This document shows positions 26,537 to 35,117 of a stretch of DNA of 64,000 bases, in pieces. Origin of the DNA: NC2004 sp050874905 (GTDB taxonomy: Bacteria > Bacillota > Clostridia > Lachnospirales > Lachnospiraceae); assembly GCA_050874905.1 (NCBI GenBank), contig JBNMLP010000003.1, positions 62,001-126,000 on the forward strand, written 5' to 3'. The notes beneath the pieces are model-generated. The model ran no database searches. It had not been told where the DNA came from and was given only the letters and a program-made list of their open reading frames with translations. How positions within the stretch are numbered: the first letter of the stretch is position 1; every line of letters starts with the position of its first letter. The translations under genes were made by a program, and so were the position numbers.

Positions 26537-27562
26537 ATGGCAGAAGCAAGAATTTTTTATCAGGACGATTGTAACTTATCACTTTTAGATGGCAAGACCA
26601 TTGCAATCATTGGTTATGGTAGCCAGGGACATGCACATGCATTGAATGCAAAAGAGTCTGGATGTAATGTAATCATCGGATTATACGAGGGCAGCAAGTC
26701 TTGGGCAAAGGCTGAGAAACAGGGATTTGAAGTATATACTGCAGCAGAAGCTGCAAAGAGAGCAGACATTATCATGATCCTGATCAACGATGAGTTACAG
26801 GCTGATATGTACAAGAAAGACATCGAGCCAAACTTAGAGGCAGGTAACATGCTGATGTTCGCACATGGTTTCAACATTCACTTTGGATGTATCAAACCAC
26901 CAGCAGATGTAGATGTTACTATGATCGCACCAAAGGCACCAGGACATACGGTACGTTCTGAGTATCAGGCTGGTAAGGGTACTCCTTGCTTAGTAGCAGT
27001 TGAGCAGGATGCAACTGGTAAAGCATTAGATCTTGCATTAGCATATGCATTAGCAATTGGTGGAGCAAGAGCTGGTGTATTAGAGACTACATTCAGAACA
27101 GAGACAGAGACAGACCTCTTCGGTGAGCAGGCAGTTCTTTGTGGTGGTGTTTGTGCATTGATGCAGGCTGGTTTTGAGACATTATGTGAGGCTGGCTATG
27201 ATCCACGTAACGCATACTTTGAGTGTATCCATGAGATGAAGCTGATCGTTGACCTGATCTACCAGAGTGGTTTTGCAGGAATGAGATACTCTATTTCTAA
27301 TACAGCTGAGTATGGTGATTATGTAACTGGTCCTAAGATTGTTACCGAGGATACCAAGAAGGCAATGAAGAAAGTCCTTTCTGATATTCAGGATGGTACT
27401 TTCGCAAAAGAGTTCTTATTAGATATGTCTCCAGCAGGACGTCAGGTACACTTCAAGGCTATGAGAAAGTTAGCTTCTGAGCATCCATCAGAGAAGGTTG
27501 GTGCTGAGATCCGTAAGTTATATAGCTGGAATAATGAAGAAGATAAGTTGATCAACAACTAA
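26537..27562 (+). CDS. ilvC: Ketol-acid reductoisomerase
   Basis: Second common step of valine and isoleucine synthesis: NADPH-dependent isomerisation and reduction of acetolactate. 341 residues, class I (short). Rossmann motif IIGYGSQGHAHALN near residue 25, APKAPGHTVR, FGEQAVLCGGV, and the metal/substrate Glu residues in ETETDLFGE and in YFECIHEMKLIVDL. ATG 26528 is in frame, but it is one base from AGGAGG; ATG 26537 has 10-base spacing and gives the usual start MAEARIFY. It has its own regulated promoter and terminator. Its codon use looks strongly biased, as expected for an abundant enzyme. Confidence 0.97.
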   Translation: MAEARIFYQDDCNLSLLDGKTIAIIGYGSQGHAHALNAKESGCNVIIGLYEGSKSWAKAEKQGFEVYTAAEAAKRADIIMILINDELQADMYKKDIEPNLEAGNMLMFAHGFNIHFGCIKPPADVDVTMIAPKAPGHTVRSEYQAGKGTPCLVAVEQDATGKALDLALAYALAIGGARAGVLETTFRTETETDLFGEQAVLCGGVCALMQAGFETLCEAGYDPRNAYFECIHEMKLIVDLIYQSGFAGMRYSISNTAEYGDYVTGPKIVTEDTKKAMKKVLSDIQDGTFAKEFLLDMSPAGRQVHFKAMRKLASEHPSEKVGAEIRKLYSWNNEEDKLINN

Positions 27563-27585
27563 TCTCTCATCAAAAGAAAACAGAT

Positions 27586-27613
27586 TGGGCAGAGTCGCAA
27601 GGCTCTGCCTTTC
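27586..27613 (+). terminator. Terminator after ilvC
   Basis: 9-bp stem GGCAGAGTC / GGCTCTGCC closed by a GCAA tetraloop, followed by TTTCTTATT. Confidence 0.85.
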
Positions 27614-27628
27614 TTATTATTGATCTGG

Positions 27629-27657
27629 TTGTGATGCCATAAAAAATATGGTATGAT
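27629..27657 (+). promoter_or_regulatory. Promoter of the MotE-like/TPR gene pair
   Basis: TTGTGA (27629-27634), 17-nt spacer, TATGAT (27652-27657), 29 bases before the start codon. Confidence 0.7.
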
Positions 27658-27686
27658 AACAAAAAATAAAGAAGCAGGTGAGTAAA

Positions 27687-28406
27687 ATGGATGCAGATAA
27701 GGAAGAGTTGAAACGGAAAAAACAGGAAGCCAAATCACAGATCAAGGATTTAAAGCGGCAGCAGAAAGAGAATAAAAAGCAGATCAGGCAGATCAAATCA
27801 GATAGTGAGCCGAGTCAGGGAACGTTTGGTATGACGGTACTCATTGTATTGTTTTTGCTGGCACTGTTGTTTTTGCTGATTAAGTTTGATGTGGGTGGAT
27901 TTGGTTCTAATGTATTAGGTCCGGTGATCGGGGATGTTCCATACATCAATAAGATTCTTCCGGCATCGGCGCAGGATGATACCTTGCTGAACAATAAAAC
28001 TCAAACATCCAAAAAGAAAAAGAACAAAAAGCAGCAGGCGACAACAGAAACTGCTACTACTACGGAAGCAGCTACCACACAGGCAGCAGCCACGACTACA
28101 GATGCGTCAGCTACGACACAGGCGCCAAATGCAGCGTCAGCAGCCGGAACAAGTGTGGGTGCCGGAACGAGCGGAAATGCAGCGGCCACGACGCAGGCGT
28201 TAGATCCAACAATGCAGACTTATGTCGATACCTATAACAACATGGATGCATCCAGTGCTGCGGCAATACTGGAAGGAATGACGGGAGATTATCCATTGGT
28301 GGCAGAGATCATGTCACATCTGGATCCACAGAAACGGGCAGATATATTTGCAGCCATGTCTGCGCAAAATGCGGCCAAGATCATGAAGATCATGCAGCGA
28401 TTCTAA
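27687..28406 (+). CDS. Membrane protein with C-terminal MotE/MgtE-N-like domain
   Basis: 239 residues. An N-terminal Lys/Glu/Gln-rich coiled coil (~1-38), one membrane helix (~47-65), an outer linker of Lys then low-complexity Thr/Ala (~105-170), and a C-terminal helical region with DASSAAAILEGM, HLDPQKRADIFAAM and NAAKIMKIM. The paired 'up-down' helices around LDPQKRADI resemble the MgtE N-terminal domain and MotE, the MotC-associated stator protein. No flagellar gene is in the window, so the role is unknown. GTG 27678 is in frame, but AGGTGAG fits ATG 27687. The TPR gene follows by 18 bases. Confidence 0.7.
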   Translation: MDADKEELKRKKQEAKSQIKDLKRQQKENKKQIRQIKSDSEPSQGTFGMTVLIVLFLLALLFLLIKFDVGGFGSNVLGPVIGDVPYINKILPASAQDDTLLNNKTQTSKKKKNKKQQATTETATTTEAATTQAAATTTDASATTQAPNAASAAGTSVGAGTSGNAAATTQALDPTMQTYVDTYNNMDASSAAAILEGMTGDYPLVAEIMSHLDPQKRADIFAAMSAQNAAKIMKIMQRF

Positions 28407-28424
28407 CAAATAGGGGGAAAGAAT

Positions 28425-31400
28425 ATGCCAAAATGCTTTCAGATATTAGGGATTGAACCGACCAAAGACAAAAAACAGATAAAAAAGGCGTATGCAAAAT
28501 TGTTGCCGCAATATCGCCCGGAGGTGGATAATGAGGGATTCATGAAGCTGCGTGAGGCATACGAAGAAGCTCTTGTTTTGGCAGATCAAGAGGAAGTAAA
28601 AGCAACAGAGAAAGACCCGGTTGCTCTTTGGATGGATAAGGTAGATCAGATCTATCAGAACTATGAAACAAGAATCGATGTCAGCAAATGGCAGGAACTG
28701 CTGGAGGAGGATGTCTGTTTTGCCATTGATTCTGCCAATGCGTGCAATGAGCAGCTATTGATCTATTTGGCAGAACATATTATGGTGCCACATGAGGTGC
28801 TGCATGTATTAGAAGAATATTTTCATTGGGAAGCCAAGAAGAAGCAGTTGTTGAACCATTTTCCGGAAAACTATATTGAGTATTTGATTTCTAATGCAAA
28901 ATATCCTGATAATTTCCGCTATCTGTTATTGAAGGCAGAAGAACCGATGGATTATGATGCATGTCTGGAGGAATATTATAAGCTTGATCATCTGATGAAT
29001 GATGGAGAAAAGGAAGAAATCGAACAAAGTCTTGCCAAGTTAAGCAAGTACCCGGTCAAGCATCCGGACATCGAAGAGCTGAAGCTGCGTACGCTTGTCT
29101 TTTTAGAACGGAAGGAAGAAGCGGAAGCAGTATTTCAGACATATCGTGAGGTAGAACCGGACAGGGAACGCTTTGTGCAGGTGGAGGCACGCTATTATCT
29201 GGAAGTAGAACGTTATGATGAAGCGGAAAAAGCCTATCAGGAAATTCTTGATAAGACAGAGGATCATGTGGGTGCCATGATTGGACTGGCCGCAGTTTAT
29301 CAGAGAAAAAAAGATCTGAAAAAAGCATTGGAGATCATTGAAAAAGCACAGGATCTTGTTCCATACAATGGCTATATCAGAAATTTCTGCGCAGCACTCA
29401 ATGAGGAGATCAAAGAAAGTCGGAAGGAAACTTATGAACAGAATAAGGAGAATCCGGAGAAGGTCTATCAGTACTGCAAAACATTGGCAGATTCCTGCCA
29501 TTATGAAGAGGCGGAACAGATATTTGAAACTTTAACAGAGAATTATCCGGATGAAACTCGTTATCTGGAATTAAAGAGCAGTGTGTATATTGACTTGATT
29601 GATCTGAATCGTAAGAGCTATGAGAAAGCGATCCCGGCACTGGAGCGTCTGGTTGAACTACATCCGGAAAAACTTGCTTACTATGAGGATTTAGGTTATT
29701 GCTATGGAGAGGCAGATCAATTAGAACGGGCGAAAGAAGTATATGCAAAGGCAAAGGAGATCGATGAAACATCCCCAAGGATCTACTATCGCCTGGCACA
29801 GATTTATTTAAAAGAAAAACGATATCGGGATGCAGTGGATATCTGTGATGTTGGTCTGCAGTATGATAACCAGATCCCGAATCTCTATCATTTTAAAGCA
29901 GAAGCATATTACCGGATGGGAGAGTACGAAAAAGCACTGGAACTTTGTGACCGTGCCATTTCCATTCTTCCTTATATGGATACTTTCGAGATTAAAGCGA
30001 AGATATTTGCAGAGTATGACGCCTATGAGGAAATGGAGCAGATGCTTGCTCCAATGAGCTATCCGGAGAGTATGACCGACCTGCTGTTATCTTATCTTGC
30101 ACAGGCCAAGCGTAATCTTGATAAGAGAGAAGAAGCGCAGGCGTTACTGGAGCAGGCGATCGCCAATCATAGCAAAGAGGGACGGATCTATTATCAGCGC
30201 GGCGTACTCTACTATACAGAGGAAGAGGGCGACCGGAAAAAACAGTTGACACAGGCAGTTGCATTGGCGCAAAAAGCAGCCGAATTAAATGGCGATTATA
30301 AATATGAATATCTGCTGCTGGAAGTACAGGGACTTCGTGCCTTAAATGATAGCAATGCCGCAAAAGAGCGGATCGAGGAGTGGCTTAGAAAAGGAATCAG
30401 GGAGGCAAGACTTTATCTGCTTTATGCCGATGTGGAGCATGATCTGGATCACAAAGATGAAGCACTGCAGTATTATCAGAAGGTTGCAGAGTTAAATCCG
30501 GATCATCCGGGTATCCACGGACGCATCTGTGACGTTTATATGGAGCAGGGATGTTATGAAGAGGCATTAAAAGAGGTGATCCTCCAGCTTGCACTGGCAC
30601 CATCGGATTACTACTATGTAGATCAGGGAATTATCTACAATGAGCTGGATCGCAACAATGAAGCAAAAGAAAGTTACAAGATGGCATTAGAAGATAACCC
30701 GGAGAACTGCTATGCATGGGCGAATCTCGGATTTCTGGCAAAGGAGACCGGACATTTAGAGGAAGCACTGCAGGATTACGAAAAAGCACTGGCGAACGAA
30801 CATCCGAACCTTCGTATTGTTTATGAAGCAGCGCGGCTTTCCAGACGGTTAAATAAAACAGAGCAGGCAGTCTCTTATCTGTTGCAGATAAAGGATCCGA
30901 ACACTTCCTATTATTATGAGGCCAGACTGATGCTGGCGGACATCTATGCGGAACAGGGAAAACGGAAGCAGAGTGCGTTGATCTATCAGGAATTGCTGCA
31001 GCCTGCCTATCAGGATGATTATACAAAAACAATCACGCATTACGCGAACCTGTTTAAGCATGCAGGGGAAGAAAAGGCAATGATATCCGTGTGGAAGCGC
31101 GCGCTAAAGCGCAGTCAGCGTATCGCTTACCGCAAAGCCTATGGCAATCATTATGAATGTCAGTATTATAAATATCTGGGTGGCTATTATCTGGATTATA
31201 AAGAAGATCTGAAAAAGGCGTGTAAATATTATGAAAAGGCATATCAGCTTAACCGGGAGGATGGATATGTCTGTTCCAAACTTGGTGTGATATATGAAAA
31301 AATGGGAGATGTAAACCGGGGAGCAACGTTATATGAAGCAGCATTCCGGGAGGATATTAAGCTGTTAAAGCAGGATCCAAAAGATGCGTGTGCGGCAGAC

Positions 31401-31823
31401 TGTGTCGGTATGGACTATGCATGGAAGGGTATGTATGAGGAGGCAATCCGGATGTTTTTCTGGGCGGTTTATTATGGACCGCGCTGTGCTTATTGCACCA
31501 AGTGCAGCTGCTATGAAGTTTATTATGATATGGCAGAAATGTATGAACGCAGAGCCAAAGAAGTGCAGCCGGCCAGCGCAGAACTGTTGGAATTTGTACG
31601 TCTTAGAAAAGAAGAACTCCAAAAAGCTGGGGAAAAAGCACACGAAGATGTGGAATTGCCGGAGCAGAAACTGTTTTCTTCTTTAGTGGAACTGCTGGAT
31701 GATTATGTGGCGGTGGCAACAAAAGAGGATTGTCTGAAAATGGCAAAAAAGTACTATGAGGAAGCGTATCGCAGATGTCCTCATAAAGAGAAGTACAAAA
31801 AAGCTGTCAAACGTTTCCAGTGA
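28425..31823 (+). CDS. Very long J-like/TPR repeat protein
   Basis: 1132 residues. The first ~55 resemble a DjlB/DjlC-type J domain (FQILGIEPTKDKKQIKKAYA, EGFMKLREAYEEAL), but the HPD/HPE tripeptide reads RPE at residues 31-33, so stimulation of an Hsp70 is doubtful. The rest is about twenty TPR-type helix pairs, clearest between ~230 and ~1050 (for example YDEAEKAYQEIL, HKDEALQYYQKVAELNPDHP, CYAWANLGFLAKETGHLEEAL). A cysteine cluster CxxCxxCxC stands at residues 1021-1029. No signal peptide or membrane segment is seen, so it is probably a cytoplasmic scaffold. It is in one operon with the MotE-like gene. Confidence 0.85.
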   Translation: MPKCFQILGIEPTKDKKQIKKAYAKLLPQYRPEVDNEGFMKLREAYEEALVLADQEEVKATEKDPVALWMDKVDQIYQNYETRIDVSKWQELLEEDVCFAIDSANACNEQLLIYLAEHIMVPHEVLHVLEEYFHWEAKKKQLLNHFPENYIEYLISNAKYPDNFRYLLLKAEEPMDYDACLEEYYKLDHLMNDGEKEEIEQSLAKLSKYPVKHPDIEELKLRTLVFLERKEEAEAVFQTYREVEPDRERFVQVEARYYLEVERYDEAEKAYQEILDKTEDHVGAMIGLAAVYQRKKDLKKALEIIEKAQDLVPYNGYIRNFCAALNEEIKESRKETYEQNKENPEKVYQYCKTLADSCHYEEAEQIFETLTENYPDETRYLELKSSVYIDLIDLNRKSYEKAIPALERLVELHPEKLAYYEDLGYCYGEADQLERAKEVYAKAKEIDETSPRIYYRLAQIYLKEKRYRDAVDICDVGLQYDNQIPNLYHFKAEAYYRMGEYEKALELCDRAISILPYMDTFEIKAKIFAEYDAYEEMEQMLAPMSYPESMTDLLLSYLAQAKRNLDKREEAQALLEQAIANHSKEGRIYYQRGVLYYTEEEGDRKKQLTQAVALAQKAAELNGDYKYEYLLLEVQGLRALNDSNAAKERIEEWLRKGIREARLYLLYADVEHDLDHKDEALQYYQKVAELNPDHPGIHGRICDVYMEQGCYEEALKEVILQLALAPSDYYYVDQGIIYNELDRNNEAKESYKMALEDNPENCYAWANLGFLAKETGHLEEALQDYEKALANEHPNLRIVYEAARLSRRLNKTEQAVSYLLQIKDPNTSYYYEARLMLADIYAEQGKRKQSALIYQELLQPAYQDDYTKTITHYANLFKHAGEEKAMISVWKRALKRSQRIAYRKAYGNHYECQYYKYLGGYYLDYKEDLKKACKYYEKAYQLNREDGYVCSKLGVIYEKMGDVNRGATLYEAAFREDIKLLKQDPKDACAADCVGMDYAWKGMYEEAIRMFFWAVYYGPRCAYCTKCSCYEVYYDMAEMYERRAKEVQPASAELLEFVRLRKEELQKAGEKAHEDVELPEQKLFSSLVELLDDYVAVATKEDCLKMAKKYYEEAYRRCPHKEKYKKAVKRFQ

Positions 31824-31851
31824 CATTTGACGCAAGCGGGAAGAAATTCAC

Positions 31852-31880
31852 TTGCATACCAATAAAAAAGAGTGTATGAT
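31852..31880 (+). promoter_or_regulatory. Promoter of the L,D-transpeptidase gene
   Basis: TTGCAT (31852-31857), 17-nt spacer, TATGAT (31875-31880). Confidence 0.75.
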
Positions 31881-31927
31881 AAGAAGCTGGTGAGAACATA
31901 CAGGATTGATGTAAGGAAGTAGGTAGC

Positions 31928-33379
31928 ATGGAAAGAATTAGAAAAAACAGGAAAAAGGGAAGAGTAGGAAGGATTTTACTGATCATTGTCGGTGTTCTTC
32001 TGGTAATTTATGTGGCAGGAATTGTGTTCTTCCAGTCTCACTTTTTGATTGGTACAAAGATCAACGGGGTAGCCTGTTCCATGAGAAGTGTAGCAGGAGC
32101 CGAAGAAGCGATCACAGATGTGGTGCAGAATTTTGATATAACAGTAAAAGAAAGACAGAAGAAAACGGAACATTTAAACGGCAAGGATTTTTCTATGGAT
32201 GTGGTGTTTGACGGTTCCATGAATGATCTGGTGAAGAAGCAGCGTACCTTGTTGTGGCCGGTATCATTTGCGATGCCGCAGCAAAAAGCAATCGGGGTAC
32301 ATGTGACATACGATCAGGAAAGCTTGAAAAAGGCAGTTCTTGCACTGGATTGTGCAAAGGAAGCCAACATGGAAGATCCGGTGGATGCAACCATTTCCTA
32401 TAACAGTGAAAAAAAAGAATTTGAAGTGGTTCCGGAATCGGTAGGCACGAAGGTGGAACTTTCAAAATTACAGGAAGCTGCCGAAAATTGTGTGAAAGAA
32501 TTAAATGAGTCCCTCAACTTAGAGAAACAGGACTGTTATGTGAACCCAACCTATTATGCAAAGGACGATGCTGTGACAGATGCACTCAATCTGGCAAATG
32601 CATACATTAACACGAAGGTAACATACGATTATGGTAAGGATCAGGTAACGGTAGAGCCGGATCAGATCGCTTCGTGGCTGAAGGTAAGCGGCAAACTCAA
32701 GATTTCCTTTGACAAGGAGAAGGTTGCACAGTTTGTCGGAGAGATGGCGTCTAAGTACGATACCATTTTCTCAACCCGTACGTTTCAGACCAGCTATGGT
32801 TATTCGGTTACGTTGAGCAAGGGTGATTACGGCTGGTGGACAAATCGGGATGCGGAAACCAAAAGTCTGATTTCTTTTATCAAGGAAAAGAAGAGTGGAA
32901 CCAAAGAGGTAGAGTATCTGCAAAAGGCTGCTGCAAGAGGAGAAGATGACTTAGGAAACACCTATGTAGAAGTCAACCTGACCAGACAGCATGTTATTCT
33001 TTATAAAAACGGCAAGGTGGTAGATGAGGCGGACTGCGTGACCGGAAAGCTTAAAAATCCAACTCCTTCCGGTATCTATTCGGTTACCTATAAGGACCAC
33101 ACCTATGAGAATCATCAGGTGCAGCTTGTCGGAGAAAACTATGCATCCAAAGTGGATTATTTTATTCCGTTTAATGGAAACATTGGGTTCCATGACGCAA
33201 GCTGGAGAAAAGTATTTGGTGGAACATTTTATAAATACAGGGGATCCCATGGATGTGTGAATCTGCCATATCACATGGCGGTGTCTATCTACGATAACAT
33301 GGAAAAGGGATATCCGGTCATTGTTTACGAGGATCCAAATGTTCCTTCTGCAACCACAGAAGAAAAGGCGGAGGATTAA
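31928..33379 (+). CDS. L,D-transpeptidase (YkuD) with YoaR-type peptidoglycan-binding domains
   Basis: 483 residues. Basic N-terminus, membrane anchor (~14-37), two PG_binding_4/YoaR-like regions (~60-330), then a YkuD catalytic domain (~350-470). The catalytic motif is complete: IGFHDASW and GSHGCVNLP, with the SHGC cysteine nucleophile. Such enzymes form 3-3 peptidoglycan cross-links or attach proteins outside the membrane. The C-terminal tail is acidic. YlmH follows after three bases, with GGAGG inside the end of this gene. Confidence 0.93.
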   Translation: MERIRKNRKKGRVGRILLIIVGVLLVIYVAGIVFFQSHFLIGTKINGVACSMRSVAGAEEAITDVVQNFDITVKERQKKTEHLNGKDFSMDVVFDGSMNDLVKKQRTLLWPVSFAMPQQKAIGVHVTYDQESLKKAVLALDCAKEANMEDPVDATISYNSEKKEFEVVPESVGTKVELSKLQEAAENCVKELNESLNLEKQDCYVNPTYYAKDDAVTDALNLANAYINTKVTYDYGKDQVTVEPDQIASWLKVSGKLKISFDKEKVAQFVGEMASKYDTIFSTRTFQTSYGYSVTLSKGDYGWWTNRDAETKSLISFIKEKKSGTKEVEYLQKAAARGEDDLGNTYVEVNLTRQHVILYKNGKVVDEADCVTGKLKNPTPSGIYSVTYKDHTYENHQVQLVGENYASKVDYFIPFNGNIGFHDASWRKVFGGTFYKYRGSHGCVNLPYHMAVSIYDNMEKGYPVIVYEDPNVPSATTEEKAED

Positions 33380-33382
33380 CAG

Positions 33383-34147
33383 ATGAAGGAAGAAGAGCAG
33401 CGGATCAGAAAGCGGCTCATGGAGCTTGCAAACCGCTCCTATCGTAGTAACCGCTATGAATTTACCAACTTTTTAAATGAAATGGAACAAGACATTGTAC
33501 TGCAATTGGAACGGGAATTTCCAATTGCAGTTTCCTTATATGGCATATTTCCGATGAGCGAGCGAAATATTGCGGTGTTTGGAAATGAGGAAACGTTCGG
33601 CTATGAGGAACAGCCTCCGGTCTGTCTGTTAAAACTCACTCCGGTTTCCAAAAAGTATGCGGAAAAATTGACACACCGGGACTGTCTGGGCGCATTGATG
33701 CATCTTGGAATGGAGCGGGAGATGATAGGGGATATTCGGATCACCCCATCCGTCATTTACCTTGCCTGCATGCAGCAGATGGCAGAGTATATCAAAACAG
33801 AGCTGACCAAGATCCGTCATACGATCGTAACGGTGTCCTGCTGTGACAAAACAGAAGTACAAGACCTTTGCCTTTCCGAAGGAGAGGAAGCGGAGCTTTT
33901 GGTTTCCTCCTTGCGGCTCGATGCGGTAGTGGCGGCTGTGTTTCATCTTTCCAGAGAAGAAAGCCAGCGCATTATCCGGGAAAAACGTGTATTTGTGTCC
34001 GGGAGATTATGCGAAAATAACAGCGGAGCCGTAAAAGAAGACAGCATGGTATCTGTCCGGAAAAAGGGACGATTTTATTTTCATAATATTGCCGCAAAAA
34101 CAAGAAAAGACAAGTTCAAGATCCGCATCACCCGGTATGATTCTTGA
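33383..34147 (+). CDS. ylmH: YlmH-type S4-domain RNA-binding protein
   Basis: 254 residues. An N-terminal ~170-residue YlmH domain (RSYRSNRYEFTNFL, LHLGMEREMIGDI-like region) is followed by an S4 domain (LRLDAVVAAVFHLSREESQRII, VFVSGR) at ~178-240. YlmH binds RNA and, in Bacillus subtilis, has been implicated in ribosome-associated rescue of stalled nascent chains. In Bacillus it lies with divIVA and cell-division genes; here it lies after an L,D-transpeptidase gene. Confidence 0.9.
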   Translation: MKEEEQRIRKRLMELANRSYRSNRYEFTNFLNEMEQDIVLQLEREFPIAVSLYGIFPMSERNIAVFGNEETFGYEEQPPVCLLKLTPVSKKYAEKLTHRDCLGALMHLGMEREMIGDIRITPSVIYLACMQQMAEYIKTELTKIRHTIVTVSCCDKTEVQDLCLSEGEEAELLVSSLRLDAVVAAVFHLSREESQRIIREKRVFVSGRLCENNSGAVKEDSMVSVRKKGRFYFHNIAAKTRKDKFKIRITRYDS

Positions 34148-34148
34148 C

Positions 34149-34177
34149 TTTACGAAGCCTCGTGGCTGTGGTAAACT
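34149..34177 (+). promoter_or_regulatory. Possible promoter for the zinc-ribbon membrane gene
   Basis: TTTACG (34149-34154), 17-nt spacer, TAAACT (34172-34177). Both boxes are weak; the next start is 56 bases downstream. Confidence 0.45.
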
Positions 34178-34232
34178 AAAGAAACTGGGGGACCTTTGAG
34201 AAGGATATACTTTTTGAAAGGATGATAGCGGG

Positions 34233-34790
34233 ATGTTTGACTGGATTGAAGAAAAATTAGGAACCATTGTAGATTTTTTCACAAATCAATGGGCAAAATG
34301 GACGAATGGAAAACGAGGCGAGGATGACTTAAGTGGTCTGTTCTGGATCGTTGGTGCGGTATTGTTACTGATCGATCTGTTTGCGAAAAGTGTAGGGCTT
34401 TTGATCTTTGCACTGTTGCTGATCGGGTATGGACTATTTCGCTGTTTTTCTCCATTTTCTTATCATGAAAAAGAGAATGAACTGTTTGCCGGTCTGATAT
34501 CCGGCTGTAAATCATTGTTTGTCAAACTGTGGGAAAAGTTATCTGGCAAGATGAAGGAATTCAAAGAAGCGGATAAAAAGGCTTATGTGGAGCAGTTGAA
34601 GAACAAGGTTGTTCCGGATGAAGAGACCAAGCAGGAAAAAGAACAGGAACGGGAAATGAAAAAGAAATATTATATCTTTGAATGTCCCGGCTGCAAACAG
34701 CAGGTGCGTATTCCAAACCGCGGGAAAAAAGGACGTGTGGCGATCGTATGTCCGGCATGCAAAACACGGTTTGTCCGCATGAGATGGTAA
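34233..34790 (+). CDS. Membrane protein with C-terminal zinc ribbon
   Basis: 185 residues. An amphipathic start, two close membrane helices (~36-70), a charged Lys/Glu stretch (~95-145) and a C-terminal zinc ribbon with two CxxC knuckles (ECPGCK and VCPACK) separated by a basic loop. Both membrane helices and the ribbon are intact. I do not recognise a function. Similar zinc-ribbon membrane proteins occur in Lachnospiraceae. AAAGGATG lies before the ATG. A terminator follows. Confidence 0.8.
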   Translation: MFDWIEEKLGTIVDFFTNQWAKWTNGKRGEDDLSGLFWIVGAVLLLIDLFAKSVGLLIFALLLIGYGLFRCFSPFSYHEKENELFAGLISGCKSLFVKLWEKLSGKMKEFKEADKKAYVEQLKNKVVPDEETKQEKEQEREMKKKYYIFECPGCKQQVRIPNRGKKGRVAIVCPACKTRFVRMRW

Positions 34791-34825
34791 GTGTCATATA
34801 AAATCAGAAGTATCATATAGTAATA

Positions 34826-34857
34826 AAAACATCTATTCCATATGGAATAGATGTTTT
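34826..34857 (+). terminator. Terminator after the zinc-ribbon gene
   Basis: Perfect palindrome AACATCTATTCCAT / ATGGAATAGATGTT (34828-34855) followed by TTTT. Confidence 0.8.
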
Positions 34858-34880
34858 TTGCTTTAGAGAGGGGGATGAAG

Positions 34881-35117
34881 ATGAAACAATGTCAGGATCG
34901 TACCTTATATGAAAAAATGGCGGTTGCCTGTAAAAGTGAAAAGAGCAGACGGCTTACCTGTGTGGAAAATCATCTGCTCTTTCATGGATATTTGTTTGTC
35001 ATACTGTTGGTAGCCGGACTGCTTGCCAAAAATGTGCTGCTCCTTTGCGAAAGCAGCATGGTATTATTTTTTGTGCTCTATTTTTTGATCCGTCGGATCC
35101 GGCTTTCCAGGCATTAG
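34881..35117 (+). CDS. Small two-helix membrane protein of unknown function
   Basis: 78 residues. A charged cysteine-containing N-terminus (~1-30), then two hydrophobic helices (~33-50 and ~55-72) and a basic end (RRIRLSRH). I do not recognise the family. The frame opens inside the preceding terminator; AGGGGG at 34869-34874 gives ATG 34881 a 6-base spacing, and ATG 34875 is the alternative. Its stop overlaps the stop of aroE by four bases. No clear promoter separates it from the terminator, so expression may depend on read-through. Confidence 0.6.
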   Translation: MKQCQDRTLYEKMAVACKSEKSRRLTCVENHLLFHGYLFVILLVAGLLAKNVLLLCESSMVLFFVLYFLIRRIRLSRH

